The position numbers were made by a program, and so were the translations under genes. This document shows, one piece after another, positions 32,885 to 43,023 of a stretch of DNA of 64,000 nt. The stretch is taken from assembly GCF_900176515.1 (NCBI RefSeq), contig NZ_FWXV01000001.1, positions 992,001 to 1,056,000 of the forward strand, written 5' to 3'. This DNA is from Kibdelosporangium aridum (GTDB lineage Bacteria; Actinomycetota; Actinomycetes; Mycobacteriales; Pseudonocardiaceae). Below the pieces are notes generated by a model that was not told where the DNA came from, made no database searches, and saw only the letters and a program-made list of their open reading frames with translations. Each line of letters starts with the position of its first letter. Within the stretch, counting starts at the first letter, position 1.

Positions 32885-35800
32885 TTAGCGCTTCCACCAG
32901 AGCCAGCGTTTCCAGCTCTTGCTTCGCGCGTTCCAGTGCTTGCCGCGGTAGAACAAGGGCTTGCGGTAGGCGACCCTGCCGTTGTTGCGCAGTCCGTGCC
33001 GGGTGGGTTTCGCCTGGTTCGCCCCTATCCTGGCGCGGGCAGGTGAGATCGCGCCGCCGGCGGCGCCCAGTGCGGTGGTGCGGATCGCCGCGCCCCAGTT
33101 CCAGTTCGACGTCCCGGCGTTCTGAGCCGAGTACCCGGCGAAGGCGGCGACACCGCCGACGATCGCTCCGCAGATCACGCTGACGCCACAAGCAATCGCG
33201 CCCGCGGCCCCGCCGACCCACGCACCGACGGTCGCGATCGTCCGCCAGTTGTTCTTCGTCCAGTTCCACGCGGGTTGCACAACGTTGCGGTTGACCCAGG
33301 TCACGGCACGTGTCGCCTGCCGTTTGACCCAGTTGCAGAAGCCCCACAGGCATCGCCCGTCAAGGTCGGTGTTGTTGATCGGGTCGGCGCTGGTGTAGTC
33401 GTAGTCGTTGGCTGATCCGCCTTCAACCGGATCCATGGACAGGAACCGGCCGAGGATCGGACTGTACGGTCGCGCACCCATCTGGACCAGTGCCAGCGAA
33501 CCCGCGTGTTCGTACGGGCGCTGGTGCTGGCCGAGCCAGCCGTTGTCGAACTGGCCGGGCTGGTTGTCCGGCACAGCATCGGGGTCCACGACACCGTTTG
33601 CCCGCAACGGCTCACCGAATGGCGTGTACGTGCGCAGCTCACCGACCTGCTTGCCCACGTTGTCCGTTGTCAGGCAGATGTCGCCACGTACCGTCGGGTG
33701 GTCCCAGCTGCCCTGGCTGCCGTTGGCGTTGTACAACACCCCACCCGGCAACGAGATGCTGCGGTTGAGCAGCCGCTTGTCCGGTCCCAGTACCAGGTCC
33801 GCGGAGTCGTTGTCGCTTGTGGATGCGAAGAGGATGTCCGTCATGGTGTCGCCCTCTGCCGCGAACCGGCGGACGATCCGGCCGGTGACATCCCTGGTGT
33901 AACTGATGTACGCCGGGTCGGATCCGGTGACACGGACGAACGTGTTGCGGTCCATGCCATCCCAGCCGAGCGTGGTGACCGCATCGCCGGAGGTGAACTC
34001 CGTGGTGTTGCCGCGCGCGTCGTACTTGAAGCCGGTCACCGCGTTGGCGCCGACCGTCGTCAGCAGACGGTCCGCGTTGTCGTAGCAGTAGCCGGTTTCC
34101 GCCGTACCACTGGCGGTCTGGTCGAGCAGCCGGATCCGGTTGGTGTTGCTGCCCGCGTTGGGCACCGTGCCGGTCGGGCACGCGGCCGGAGAGGCGGAGG
34201 TGAAGTCGTAGGTGTAGTGGTGTCCGGCCACCCACGCTTCGGTCAGCCTGCCCGCGGCGTCGTATACGTAGTTCGGCGCGTTGGGTCGTGCGTCGACTCC
34301 GCCGAGCTGCTCGTCAACGATCGTGCCGGTTCTCGTCCGGCTGACCGCCGAGATGACTTCCGTGCCATCACTGGTCTTCCACTTCAGCGACGTGGTCCGC
34401 CCGGCCGCGTCCTTACCGACGCCGCTCAGCGACGAGCCGTTGGCGTAGGTCACGGTCGCCAGTTCGCCTGCCGCGTCATAAGTCGAGGTGGCAAGCACCG
34501 TGTCACCGAGCTTGGTGGTCAGCAGACGGCCGGCGTCGTCGTAGGACGGCGTGGTGATCTGCGGGGAATCACTCGAGTTCGGCGGGATGACCTTCTCGGA
34601 CGACACCCGTCCCACTTGGTCGTACGTGGTTTCCGTGCGGGTGCCATGCACATCGGTGTAGGCGATGGTGCGGCCCATCAGGTCCACAGTGGTCGTCACG
34701 GTACCGGCGTTGTCCGTTGTGGACGTGGTGAGCGGGTCGCCACCGACCGCGTAGTCGTAGCGGATCTTGCGTTCCGCCGACGTGGCGCTGGCGGGAACAG
34801 TCTGCTCGAGCACTCGGTCACGGGCGTCGTAGGTCGTGCACGTCCAGGCACCGGACGTGGACTTGGCGATGAGCCTGCCTGAGGCGTCGTAGACCTGCTC
34901 GTCGACTCTGGCCGGCCCGGACGCGGGTGCGGCCGAGGTGGTGAGCTTGGCCATGCCGCCCTGGTTGACCGCGGGGCTGCCCGCGACACAGGGGTTCGCC
35001 CTGGTCTCGGTGTCCCCGTAGAACGAGTACGTTGTCCGCGCACCGTTGGGCATGGACTTGCTTGTGGTGCGTAGGTAGCCCGTGCCCACCGGCTCGTACG
35101 TCGAACCGCTGGTCAGCCGTAGTCCGCCCGGATCGGTGACAGTGCTTGTGGCCTGCCCGAACGCCGGGTCAAGGCCATCGTTGTACTTGGTCGAGGCGAC
35201 CTGGTTCGGCAGCCCGTCGGACTCCGGCACCACAGACGACGTGGAGAGCCCGTAGCCCGGCCGCAATTGGTTGCCTGGGACTACTTCCTGTGTTCCGCTG
35301 GGAGTCGTCCAGTGCAGTTCCAGTTGTGCGGTGAGGTCGAACTCGTAGTAGTCGATCCGGATGTTCTTGATCGACCCGGCAGCGTCGCTGCGCACGGTTC
35401 CCTGTCGCCACACCGGTGTGGTGTTGCGCCAGTCGTCGATGACGATCTGGTCGTTGACCCACACGCGCACACCATCATCGGCCAGGACACGCAACGTGTA
35501 GTCGCCCGCCTGGGGGAAGACGATCTCGCCGGTGGCGCGCAAGGAGAAGTGGTCGGCGGGGATGTCGGTGGCCGGCGCGGTGCTGTTCCAGTTCTTGACC
35601 AGCCTGCCGTCCGCCTCACCGATCCCGGTGCTGAACACCTTGGGCGCGCCCGTGAGTGTGCGGTTGTCGTAATAGGACACCGACAAGCCGTTGAGGCCTT
35701 CGTCGTACTTCGTCTGTGTGGTCGGTACAGTTGCCGCGCACGCGGCAGTCGGTACCTGACCGTTGAAGCAGGACGCCGGTGCCGGGCCGTACTCCTCGAT

Positions 35801-38800
35801 TTCGCGTCCGGCGTAGTCGTAGACCGAAGTCGAGACCCGTCCGGCCGTGTCGGTGGACGTCAGCTTCTGGTCCTTGGCGTTCCACGTCTGGCTGCTGGTC
35901 TTGCCCGTCGCGTCGGTCGTGGTCAGCAACCGGTCGGCGTCGTCGTACGTGACCTTGGTGCTGAACCCGATCGCTGGGGAGAGCCCAGCGGTGTCGACGA
36001 ACGTCTGCCGGTTCGCAGGGTCGTACCGGTAAGTCCGCCATGACCGCGGTTTGCCGATGGCGGGGATAGCCGACATGGCCGTGGTGGCCTTGGGTTTGGT
36101 GCTCGTCGTGTCGTAGAGGACGGCGCTGGTCACCTCGCCCTCGTGCGGACGGCGAGCAGCTGGATCGGCGGCGACCCAGTCGTTGCCTCGCGCGTCCCGT
36201 GTGGCCTGTAGCAGACCACGGTCGTTGTAACCGAAGTCGGTGATCTCCGAGCCCGGGTCCTCGATCCGGATCAGCTTGCCCTGCGCGTACCAGAGCCGCG
36301 TTTCCGTGCCGTCCCAGTAGGCGATGCGGCACAGCATCTGCGACGGTGCCAACGAGTCGGCGCCTGACGGGGGAGTGGTTCCGCCATAGCAGTTGTCGTT
36401 GGCACGGTTGTAGTGCAGGACGTGCGAGCGGGCGGACACCGGGTCCTTGATCTCCCGCAGCCGCGACGGGACTCCGTCGTAGACGTTGCGCAGTGTCGCG
36501 GCCTTGCGGGAGTCCACCACGCTGGTCTGTGACTCCAGCTTGCCGTCGGCGCGGAAGGAGAACACCTCCGAGCCTTCGGTCAGCGTGACCCGGCCACCGG
36601 AATCCAGGCCCAGAACCGCGGTTTCGCCCTCGGGCGGGGTGTAGCCGCCGGTGCTCTTCTTGGTCCACGTGTGCTTGGCACCGCTGGTGTCGGTCAGCAC
36701 GATGTTCTGGTCGGTGACCTTGGCCTCGGTGTACGAGCTGCCGTCACCGTCCAAGTCCGACGACATGGTCCAGCCCTGCGGCAACGTCGGCAGGTCCGCC
36801 GAGTACAGCCAGTCCGCAGGGACGATCTGCGACGGCACCGTCGATCCGTCGGACGTACGGACGAACAGCCGCATCTGCGCGTTGTGGGTCTTCTCGGCCA
36901 GTTCGACCTTGATCGGCACGCGCTGACCGGCGGTCAGGTTCACCGCGGTCGACTGGGTCCAGTTGACGTCACTGGGAGTGGTCACGTCGTAGACCTTGGC
37001 GTTGTTGATCCACACCACCGCGCCGTCGTCGTGCGCACCCGCGAACTGGTAGCTGCCGGTCACCGGAGCCTGGAAGAAACCTTCCCAGCGCACCACGAAC
37101 CAGTCTGCCGCGAGCGCGGGCGCGAACGGTGAGTTCACGTCCCAGTTGACGTTGACCTGCGGCTCGGTGCGCACCAGCACTGGCTGTTGTGCGTCGTTGA
37201 TGATCCCGTTGTGCGACAGGTCGACGAAGTAGGACGTCTTGAGTCCCTTGGGATCGGTCTGCTGGGAGTTGTAGGTGAACGTCAGACCCGAGTCACCGGC
37301 CACGGTGTTGAACGTCGGCGAGGTGAACTGGGTGGTGACGTTGCCGTTGGCGAGGTTGATCGCGAAGGGGCCCATCGTGTCCGACGGCGCTGGCCCGCGG
37401 TCACCGATGCGCTGGTCCACCTTGACATGGCCGATCCATGGCGGGGTGGTCGTGGTGATGCCGCTGTAGGTCATCGCCTGCCACGTATAGGCCACGCCGT
37501 CTTGCAGCACGCCCGCCGGGACTGTCCATGTCGGAGTGGACAGACAGCCGGACTCGACCACGACGCCGGACTTCGCATCCGGGCCGGTCGCGACGCGGAA
37601 GCAGTACTTGACCGGGTCGCCGTCCGGATCGGACACCGGGTTGACCGCGAGCGTCGGTGTCAGTGACGTGGTCACGGTGTTGTCGGCCGGGGCGGCCAGC
37701 ACGGCCGCCGGTGGGGCCGATCCGGTGTCCACGCTCAGAGTGGCGTTGAGGTTCTTGTAGGTCCACGTGCCTGGCACCTCGCTGCCGACCAGCATGAAGT
37801 AGGACGCCTGCCGGGTGTCCACCACGTGCCGCAAGAAACCGGTCAACTCCGGTGAGGAGAAGCTGCCGACGTCACCAACCAAAGCACCGGCCAGGCGTGC
37901 GCCCAACCCGTTGATGTTCAACGCCGACGCATGGTACAGCGTGGTGTCCCACGTCTTGACCGACCCGACCACGCTTGTGTTGCGGGTGACGTCGACGCGG
38001 GCGCCGACCACGGTCTTGCCGTACAGCGACGCGTAGTCGAACCGTAGTGCGGTCCGGTTGTAGGAGTCGCCCGAGCTTTGGCTGTTGCCGATCCGCAGGC
38101 CACAGTTGTCACATGTGTAGCCGTCGGAACGGTAGGTCTGCGAGGACAGCACGCCGAAGGAGAACGTCGGGTCGACCCGCACCGGATAGACGCGCTTGGG
38201 GTCGCGCAGCCAGGCCTCGTCCACCGACACGGTCAGCGTCCACTGTGCACCGTCGCGCTCCAGGCCGTAGCGGCCGCCGGTCATCGCGGGCGGGCGCTCG
38301 GCGTCCCCAGTGGAGTCCCATGTCTCGATGGGTGGCATGACCAGCTTCACAGTGCCGGTCTCGTCGGTCAGCTTGACGGTGCCGTCCGAGCCGAGGCTCG
38401 GCGTCAGTCCTTGGGTGGCCAGCCGGAACCGCCAGGAAGATTTCCCTTGCTGGGGCGGCTTTTTCAGGACGATCGTCTCTTTGACCGAACCCGGCGTGAT
38501 CTCGTAGTCCAGGTCGGTGTCCGGCAGGACGTTCTCGTAGACCGCCTTGTTGCCGTTCACCTTCGCCGGGCTTGGCGCGGCCTGGTGCAGGCCGAGCGAG
38601 GCCTCTTTGCCATCCACGGCAACGGAGACGACTTCGGGATCGTCGGCCTTCTCGGCGACCGTCGGCGACATACCCTGCGCCTTGGCCGTGATCCGGCCCG
38701 CGGCGGGCGCCAGCGTGGTGTCCACTGGACGCCAGCCACCCTTGCCGTCCGGCACGTTCAACGGTACCGACGACTGCCGGATCGTATGTGTGCCATCGGG

Positions 38801-39121
38801 ATTGAGGAAGTCCTCTGTGAACATCGACCGCGATACGAGCTTGGACCGCTGCGGGTCGAAGCGGCTGGCCTGTTCACCCGACCTGGTGGACAGCGGAGTG
38901 AAGTCCGCTGTGGATATGGCGGCAGGAGCCGGCGCGGCCTGAGCGGAGCTTGGCAACGTCGGCAGGTCGCGCGGATCGATCCGCTTGACCGTGTTCACCA
39001 CCGGTGGTGCGGCTGTCGCCGGCGCTTCCACCAGGCTCACACCAAGAACAGCGACTAACGAAGTGGCCACCGCCCGCGCTGTGCGCAGGCCGAATGGCCG
39101 GACCACTCTGTGGTCCGACAT
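32885..39121 (-). CDS. Large secreted RHS/YD-repeat protein with two PA14 domains
   Basis: 2078 residues from the ATG at 39121 (AGGGGG 6 nt upstream; a TTG at 39142 is less likely). Signal peptide about 1-37 (ending ATAA). Residues about 50-600 resemble the N-terminal region of WapA-like proteins with carbohydrate-binding-like modules. PA14 domains lie at about 630-775 ([18 protein letters not shown]) and 1140-1290 ([18 protein letters not shown]). YD repeats lie between and after them to about 1830. The RHS core signature ([16 protein letters not shown]) is near 1890. A variable tip of about 150 residues follows. RHS proteins form shells that deliver C-terminal toxins to neighbouring cells. 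Confidence 0.9.
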   Translation of the reverse strand: MSDHRVVRPFGLRTARAVATSLVAVLGVSLVEAPATAAPPVVNTVKRIDPRDLPTLPSSAQAAPAPAAISTADFTPLSTRSGEQASRFDPQRSKLVSRSMFTEDFLNPDGTHTIRQSSVPLNVPDGKGGWRPVDTTLAPAAGRITAKAQGMSPTVAEKADDPEVVSVAVDGKEASLGLHQAAPSPAKVNGNKAVYENVLPDTDLDYEITPGSVKETIVLKKPPQQGKSSWRFRLATQGLTPSLGSDGTVKLTDETGTVKLVMPPIETWDSTGDAERPPAMTGGRYGLERDGAQWTLTVSVDEAWLRDPKRVYPVRVDPTFSFGVLSSQTYRSDGYTCDNCGLRIGNSQSSGDSYNRTALRFDYASLYGKTVVGARVDVTRNTSVVGSVKTWDTTLYHASALNINGLGARLAGALVGDVGSFSSPELTGFLRHVVDTRQASYFMLVGSEVPGTWTYKNLNATLSVDTGSAPPAAVLAAPADNTVTTSLTPTLAVNPVSDPDGDPVKYCFRVATGPDAKSGVVVESGCLSTPTWTVPAGVLQDGVAYTWQAMTYSGITTTTPPWIGHVKVDQRIGDRGPAPSDTMGPFAINLANGNVTTQFTSPTFNTVAGDSGLTFTYNSQQTDPKGLKTSYFVDLSHNGIINDAQQPVLVRTEPQVNVNWDVNSPFAPALAADWFVVRWEGFFQAPVTGSYQFAGAHDDGAVVWINNAKVYDVTTPSDVNWTQSTAVNLTAGQRVPIKVELAEKTHNAQMRLFVRTSDGSTVPSQIVPADWLYSADLPTLPQGWTMSSDLDGDGSSYTEAKVTDQNIVLTDTSGAKHTWTKKSTGGYTPPEGETAVLGLDSGGRVTLTEGSEVFSFRADGKLESQTSVVDSRKAATLRNVYDGVPSRLREIKDPVSARSHVLHYNRANDNCYGGTTPPSGADSLAPSQMLCRIAYWDGTETRLWYAQGKLIRIEDPGSEITDFGYNDRGLLQATRDARGNDWVAADPAARRPHEGEVTSAVLYDTTSTKPKATTAMSAIPAIGKPRSWRTYRYDPANRQTFVDTAGLSPAIGFSTKVTYDDADRLLTTTDATGKTSSQTWNAKDQKLTSTDTAGRVSTSVYDYAGREIEEYGPAPASCFNGQVPTAACAATVPTTQTKYDEGLNGLSVSYYDNRTLTGAPKVFSTGIGEADGRLVKNWNSTAPATDIPADHFSLRATGEIVFPQAGDYTLRVLADDGVRVWVNDQIVIDDWRNTTPVWRQGTVRSDAAGSIKNIRIDYYEFDLTAQLELHWTTPSGTQEVVPGNQLRPGYGLSTSSVVPESDGLPNQVASTKYNDGLDPAFGQATSTVTDPGGLRLTSGSTYEPVGTGYLRTTSKSMPNGARTTYSFYGDTETRANPCVAGSPAVNQGGMAKLTTSAAPASGPARVDEQVYDASGRLIAKSTSGAWTCTTYDARDRVLEQTVPASATSAERKIRYDYAVGGDPLTTSTTDNAGTVTTTVDLMGRTIAYTDVHGTRTETTYDQVGRVSSEKVIPPNSSDSPQITTPSYDDAGRLLTTKLGDTVLATSTYDAAGELATVTYANGSSLSGVGKDAAGRTTSLKWKTSDGTEVISAVSRTRTGTIVDEQLGGVDARPNAPNYVYDAAGRLTEAWVAGHHYTYDFTSASPAACPTGTVPNAGSNTNRIRLLDQTASGTAETGYCYDNADRLLTTVGANAVTGFKYDARGNTTEFTSGDAVTTLGWDGMDRNTFVRVTGSDPAYISYTRDVTGRIVRRFAAEGDTMTDILFASTSDNDSADLVLGPDKRLLNRSISLPGGVLYNANGSQGSWDHPTVRGDICLTTDNVGKQVGELRTYTPFGEPLRANGVVDPDAVPDNQPGQFDNGWLGQHQRPYEHAGSLALVQMGARPYSPILGRFLSMDPVEGGSANDYDYTSADPINNTDLDGRCLWGFCNWVKRQATRAVTWVNRNVVQPAWNWTKNNWRTIATVGAWVGGAAGAIACGVSVICGAIVGGVAAFAGYSAQNAGTSNWNWGAAIRTTALGAAGGAISPARARIGANQAKPTRHGLRNNGRVAYRKPLFYRGKHWNARSKSWKRWLWWKR

Positions 39122-39318
39122 GGAGAACCCCCTGCGGGTCAACTATGAGCGTGCCCAGTCTCACGCCAACCCAGACAACGACGAGTGCAGCGTCGCATGT
39201 GCGTGGGGGTTCAGGTAAGCGGCCAATTGGGCTAGCCGCACGGTGTTCCGGGATGGCGTGGGCGCAAATAGGACACAAGAGCATCCGAAGGGCGCTGGAC
39301 TGGACACTATGGACTTTG

Positions 39319-39753
39319 CTAGCGCAGGCGGAAGACCGGGAAGCCGGGAGCGATCTCACGCAGGCGCTCGTCGCTCGACTCCGCGGTGACGTCATCGAAG
39401 AACCGGCCGACCTCCCACGCCCACTTCTTCAAGTAGAGCCGGAGGATCTCGGGCTTCTCGTCGTCCGGCACTTCGACGGCCTCGAACGCCTCGACCTTGC
39501 GGCCGAGCCGCAGTTCGCCGCCGCCGGCCGCCCGCATGTTGCGAACCCACTGAGTATGGCCACGGGGTGCGACAAGGTAACGCTCGCCGTTGTACGTCAA
39601 CGGGTTCACCGGCACCGTTCGCCATTCGCCGCTCTTGCGCCCGCGCACGGCCAGGATCCGGCTGCCCGCCAGGCTGATCCCCAGGCCGGTCAGGAACTTG
39701 GCGATCGGGTTGAAGATCTTGTCGGCGGCGTTCGGCTTGATGTTGCGGGTCAT
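39319..39753 (-). CDS. Deazaflavin (F420)-dependent nitroreductase-family protein (Ddn-like)
   Basis: 144 residues from the ATG at 39753 (GGAG 6 nt upstream). The motifs RGRKSGEWRTVPVNPLTYNGERYLVAPRG and WVRNMRAAGGGELR are the conserved core of the Ddn/FDOR-B split-barrel family, which binds F420H2 to reduce quinones or nitro compounds. It is divergent from the TetR gene at 39864 and has an operator-like repeat 16 nt before its start. Confidence 0.88.
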   Translation of the reverse strand: MTRNIKPNAADKIFNPIAKFLTGLGISLAGSRILAVRGRKSGEWRTVPVNPLTYNGERYLVAPRGHTQWVRNMRAAGGGELRLGRKVEAFEAVEVPDDEKPEILRLYLKKWAWEVGRFFDDVTAESSDERLREIAPGFPVFRLR

Positions 39754-39768
39754 CTCGGCTCCAAAGTG

Positions 39769-39852
39769 TGAGCAGTGCTCTCTGTTGAGATCAGTGAACA
39801 CGGATCGCGCCCTCAAGTCAAGAGCAGTGCTCTCGGATTTGTGCAGTGCTCT
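39769..39852. promoter_or_regulatory. Three TetR-operator-like repeats (WGAGCAGTGCTCT)
   Basis: Sites at 39769-39781 (TGAGCAGTGCTCT), 39821-39833 (AGAGCAGTGCTCT, a perfect 6-bp inverted repeat around G) and 39840-39852 (TGTGCAGTGCTCT). Site 1 lies before the Ddn-like gene. Sites 2 and 3 would cover the -35 and -10 regions of the TetR gene, whose -10 is TACACT at 39852-39857. The layout fits autorepression plus control of the divergent gene. Confidence 0.65.
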
Positions 39853-39863
39853 ACACTGAGGGC

Positions 39864-40553
39864 ATGAACGCTGGGAGGACCGCGCGAGACCGCGCCAGGG
39901 CCGAGCTGACGCAGGAGATCAAAAACGAGGCGCGCAGGCAGCTGGCCGTCGACGGGGCGCAGAAGTTGTCGTTGCGGTCGGTCGCGCGTGCGCTGGGCAT
40001 GGTCTCGTCGGCGATCTACCGGTACTTCCCGAGCCGGGACGATCTGCTGACGGCGTTGATCATCGATGCGTACAACGCAGTCGGTGACGCGGCGGAGCAA
40101 GCGGCCGTGGGGGAGACGCCCCGGGAGAAGTGGATAGCGGTGTATCACGCGGTTCGCGAGTGGGCGCGCGCGAATCCGCATGAGTACGCCCTGATCTACG
40201 GCTCGCCCATCCCGGGATACCAGGCGCCGCAGGACACGGTCGTCGCCGCGGCCCGTGCTCCCTTGGCGCTGCTGGGCATTCTGGGTGAGGGCGAGCTGAA
40301 GCCCGCGTTCGCCGGGCCTCCGTTGCCGAAGGGCTTGGCAGCCCAATTGGACGCGCGTGAGTTCGCGCGGGAGTTGTCGTCCGAGACGGTGAACCGGGCC
40401 ATCGTGGCGTGGAGCCAGCTGTTCGGAATGCTCACCTTCGAGCTGTTCGGCCAGTTCGTGGGCAGTGTCGACCCGGCCGACGAGTTCTTCGCGCACGCGG
40501 CCGAGCAGATGGCGGACTTTGTCGGACTGACTAGGAATGTCAGTAACAGGTGA
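39864..40553 (+). CDS. TetR-family regulator
   Basis: 229 residues from the ATG at 39864, which lies 6 nt after TACACT, so the mRNA may be leaderless; GAGGG is also adjacent. Helix-turn-helix at about 25-68 (LSLRSVARALGMVSSAIYRYFPSRDDLLTALI). The C-terminal domain resembles the TetR_C_13/WHG type (EWARANPHEYALIYGSPIPGY). Three palindromic repeats in the divergent region are likely its sites. It probably represses itself and the Ddn-like gene. Confidence 0.88.
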   Translation: MNAGRTARDRARAELTQEIKNEARRQLAVDGAQKLSLRSVARALGMVSSAIYRYFPSRDDLLTALIIDAYNAVGDAAEQAAVGETPREKWIAVYHAVREWARANPHEYALIYGSPIPGYQAPQDTVVAAARAPLALLGILGEGELKPAFAGPPLPKGLAAQLDAREFARELSSETVNRAIVAWSQLFGMLTFELFGQFVGSVDPADEFFAHAAEQMADFVGLTRNVSNR

Positions 40554-40573
40554 CTTCTTGACGTTTCCTTAAC

Positions 40574-40589
40574 TTCACAACTTTGTGAA
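40574..40589. promoter_or_regulatory. Perfect palindrome upstream of the P450 gene
   Basis: TTCACAACTTTGTGAA, with 7-bp arms around CT, lies 20 nt before the P450 start and 21 nt after the tetR stop. TTGACG at 40558-40563 may be the -35 element, which would put the palindrome over the -10 region. Confidence 0.5.
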
Positions 40590-40609
40590 GCTCGTGTAGT
40601 CGTTGAACC

Positions 40610-41800
40610 ATGACCACCGAAAGCATTCCGGGCCTGCCGACCCAGCGCCCGAATCCGCTTGACCCGCCTGCCGAGATCGGTTCGCTGCGAGCCACCGACT
40701 CGATGGTGCGGATGACGTTTCCTGACGGTCACCTCGGCTGGCTCGCGACCGGGCACCACGCGGTCCGCTCCGTGCTGGCCAGCCCGGCGTTCAGCAACCG
40801 GGTCGAGCTGACCCACCCGGTGATCCCGGCGAAACGGCTGACCGGCCAGTCCCTCAAGGACTTCCCGATGCCACCGGGCATGTTCAACCGGATGGACGAC
40901 CCCGAGCACGGCCGGATCCGCCGGATGCTCACCGGCCAGTTCACCGTGCGGCGGATGAAGCTGCTCGAACCACGGATCGAGCAGATCGTCGACGAACACC
41001 TCGACGCGATCATCAGCGCCGGACCGCCGGTCGACCTGGTGCCCGCGTACACACTGCCGATCCCGTCGCTGGTGATCTGCGAACTGCTGGGCGTGGCCTA
41101 CGAGCGGCGCGAGCAGTTCCAAGGCGACGCTTCGACGCTGCTGAATCTGGAATCCGGCGCCGAGGAGGCGACGGCCGCCTGGGTGTCGATCCAGAAACTG
41201 CTCAGCGACGTGATCAACGAAAAGCGGTCCGCGCCCGCGGACGATCTGCTCAGCGGACTGATCGCGGAAGACGAACTGACCCACGAAGAACTGGTCACCA
41301 TCGGGATGGTGCTGCTCATCGCCGGGCATGAGACGACCGCGAACATGCTCGCCCTTGGCACATACACGATCCTGCAGCAACCCGGCCGAGCCGAAGCACT
41401 GCTCGCCGACCCGGTCGCGGCCGTCGAGGAACTGCTGCGCTACCTTTCGATCATCCATTTCGGACCGGTACGGACTGCGCTCGAGGACGTGGAGATCGAC
41501 GGGCACCAGATCAAGGCGGGCGAGGCGGTCGCGATGTCCGTCCCGGGCGCCAACCGGGACCCCGAGAAGTTCCACGACCCCGACGAACTGGACCTGACCA
41601 GGAACGCCCAAGGACACCTGGCGTTCGGCCACGGTATCCACCAGTGCCTCGGCCAGCAGCTGGCGCGCATCGAGATGCGGATCGGCTTCGCGGCGCTGCT
41701 GCGCCGGTTGCCGACGCTGAGGCTGGCAGGCGAGGTGCGTTTCCGTGACAGGATGACCATCTACGGCCTGTTCAACCTGCCGGTGACGTGGGACGACTGA
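40610..41800 (+). CDS. Cytochrome P450
   Basis: 396 residues, soluble bacterial class. I-helix oxygen motif LIAGHETTAN, ExxR helix (EELLRY), PERF-like segment, and the heme-binding loop FGHGIHQCLGQQLAR with the axial Cys. CYP107-like overall. It probably hydroxylates a small hydrophobic substrate; no ferredoxin or biosynthetic cluster is nearby. There is no clear ribosome site before the ATG. It ends 20 nt from a convergent gene. Confidence 0.93.
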   Translation: MTTESIPGLPTQRPNPLDPPAEIGSLRATDSMVRMTFPDGHLGWLATGHHAVRSVLASPAFSNRVELTHPVIPAKRLTGQSLKDFPMPPGMFNRMDDPEHGRIRRMLTGQFTVRRMKLLEPRIEQIVDEHLDAIISAGPPVDLVPAYTLPIPSLVICELLGVAYERREQFQGDASTLLNLESGAEEATAAWVSIQKLLSDVINEKRSAPADDLLSGLIAEDELTHEELVTIGMVLLIAGHETTANMLALGTYTILQQPGRAEALLADPVAAVEELLRYLSIIHFGPVRTALEDVEIDGHQIKAGEAVAMSVPGANRDPEKFHDPDELDLTRNAQGHLAFGHGIHQCLGQQLARIEMRIGFAALLRRLPTLRLAGEVRFRDRMTIYGLFNLPVTWDD

Positions 41801-41820
41801 AGAGAAGTTCACGGATTTCA

Positions 41821-43023
41821 TCAGGGCACTGGCGTGATGATGTACGTCGCTGCGGGGGTGCAGACCGAGCGACGCAGGAAGCGTTTGTCGCAGGCCTGCA
41901 CCTCCACGATGTATCTGGCTCTCGGATCGACACCGTCTATTGTGTACTCACTGCCCGCTGCTTCGACGCTGGTCGGCACGATTTGGCTGGGCACTCGCCA
42001 GCTGACGTTGAAGGCGTCGGCGATTTCCCAGTGCCAGGCGAGGTGGATGTTCGTGCCGTTGCGTTCGGCACGGACCAGGCAGGGGCGGTCGTGCGTTGTG
42101 CACGGGCCGCCCGCGACCTGTTTCTGTTGATAGTCCTTTCCTGGTACGGCGATGGATTGCCCACCCGCCGTCTTCACAATGTGGCCCCGCTGAAAGTTCA
42201 CGTACATAGTCGATCCATCGAGCATCGGGACTTCCGTTGGCTCACCCAGCACTTTCCAATGCGTTTGCCAGACGTCGAACAAGTCGTGCGGTACGAGGAA
42301 CTCCCCGACGATCGACGTGATGGCGAAGACGCCCGTGGTCGTGTGTTGGAACGGCTCACCGCCAGCGGTCACACCGCCCGGCCCGACGGGACATCCGAGG
42401 TTGCCGGACTTGCCCTCGTGCTTGATCCACGCGGCCCGGACATCGGGGTGTTCCGGCTCGAATGGGCAGCCGAACACTGCCTCATGGTTCACCTGGACGG
42501 TATGGACGATGACCGCGACGGATGTTGCCATCGCGGCGAAAGCCACCACTGACAACACGATTGGCACCCAACGCGGGTTTGCGCGCGGGTTGCCTTCCGC
42601 GGGCTCGACGCGGTTGATCAGACGTGCGGTGCGCATCTGCCGCCGCGCCCAGAGAACCGCCAGCGGCGCGACCGTCAGCACAGCGATACTGATCGCGTAG
42701 TCGGCTTGGAACTCCACGGCCACGCCTGTCGTCGCGGCCACCCCACCAACGGCGAAACCGCTGATCACCACAGCTCTGACGATTCGCCACCACCACGGTG
42801 AGTCCAGCATCTGGCCCGCCCAGAGCCTGGCCTCGGTCCAGACATCCGGATCCGGGTGTGCTCGGCCGGTCGCGGCCAGGTGGATCACTTCCCGGCGCCG
42901 CCGGAAGCCCAGCTGCCACCAAGCGACCTGCGTGCCGACGATTTCGGCGAGACTACGTTCGGTGGCGGGCCCTCGGCCGAGTGTAGGCTCATGGATCGGG
43001 GGAAGGGGTGGCCATTTCGACAC
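41821..43023 (-). CDS. Hypothetical two-helix membrane protein with extracytoplasmic C-terminal domain
   Basis: 400 residues if started at the GTG at 43023; the start is uncertain and overlaps the divergent kinase by 16 nt. Two membrane segments lie near VVISGFAVGGVAATTGVAVEF and YAISIAVLTVAPLAVLW and a third near WVPIVLSVVAFAAMATSVAVIV. The C-terminal part of about 200 residues contains LGCPVGPGG, resembling LGFP-type repeats, followed by a fibronectin-III-like domain (NIHLAWHWEIADAFNVSW). It carries several Cys pairs. Function unknown. Confidence 0.6.
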   Translation of the reverse strand: MSKWPPLPPIHEPTLGRGPATERSLAEIVGTQVAWWQLGFRRRREVIHLAATGRAHPDPDVWTEARLWAGQMLDSPWWWRIVRAVVISGFAVGGVAATTGVAVEFQADYAISIAVLTVAPLAVLWARRQMRTARLINRVEPAEGNPRANPRWVPIVLSVVAFAAMATSVAVIVHTVQVNHEAVFGCPFEPEHPDVRAAWIKHEGKSGNLGCPVGPGGVTAGGEPFQHTTTGVFAITSIVGEFLVPHDLFDVWQTHWKVLGEPTEVPMLDGSTMYVNFQRGHIVKTAGGQSIAVPGKDYQQKQVAGGPCTTHDRPCLVRAERNGTNIHLAWHWEIADAFNVSWRVPSQIVPTSVEAAGSEYTIDGVDPRARYIVEVQACDKRFLRRSVCTPAATYIITPVP

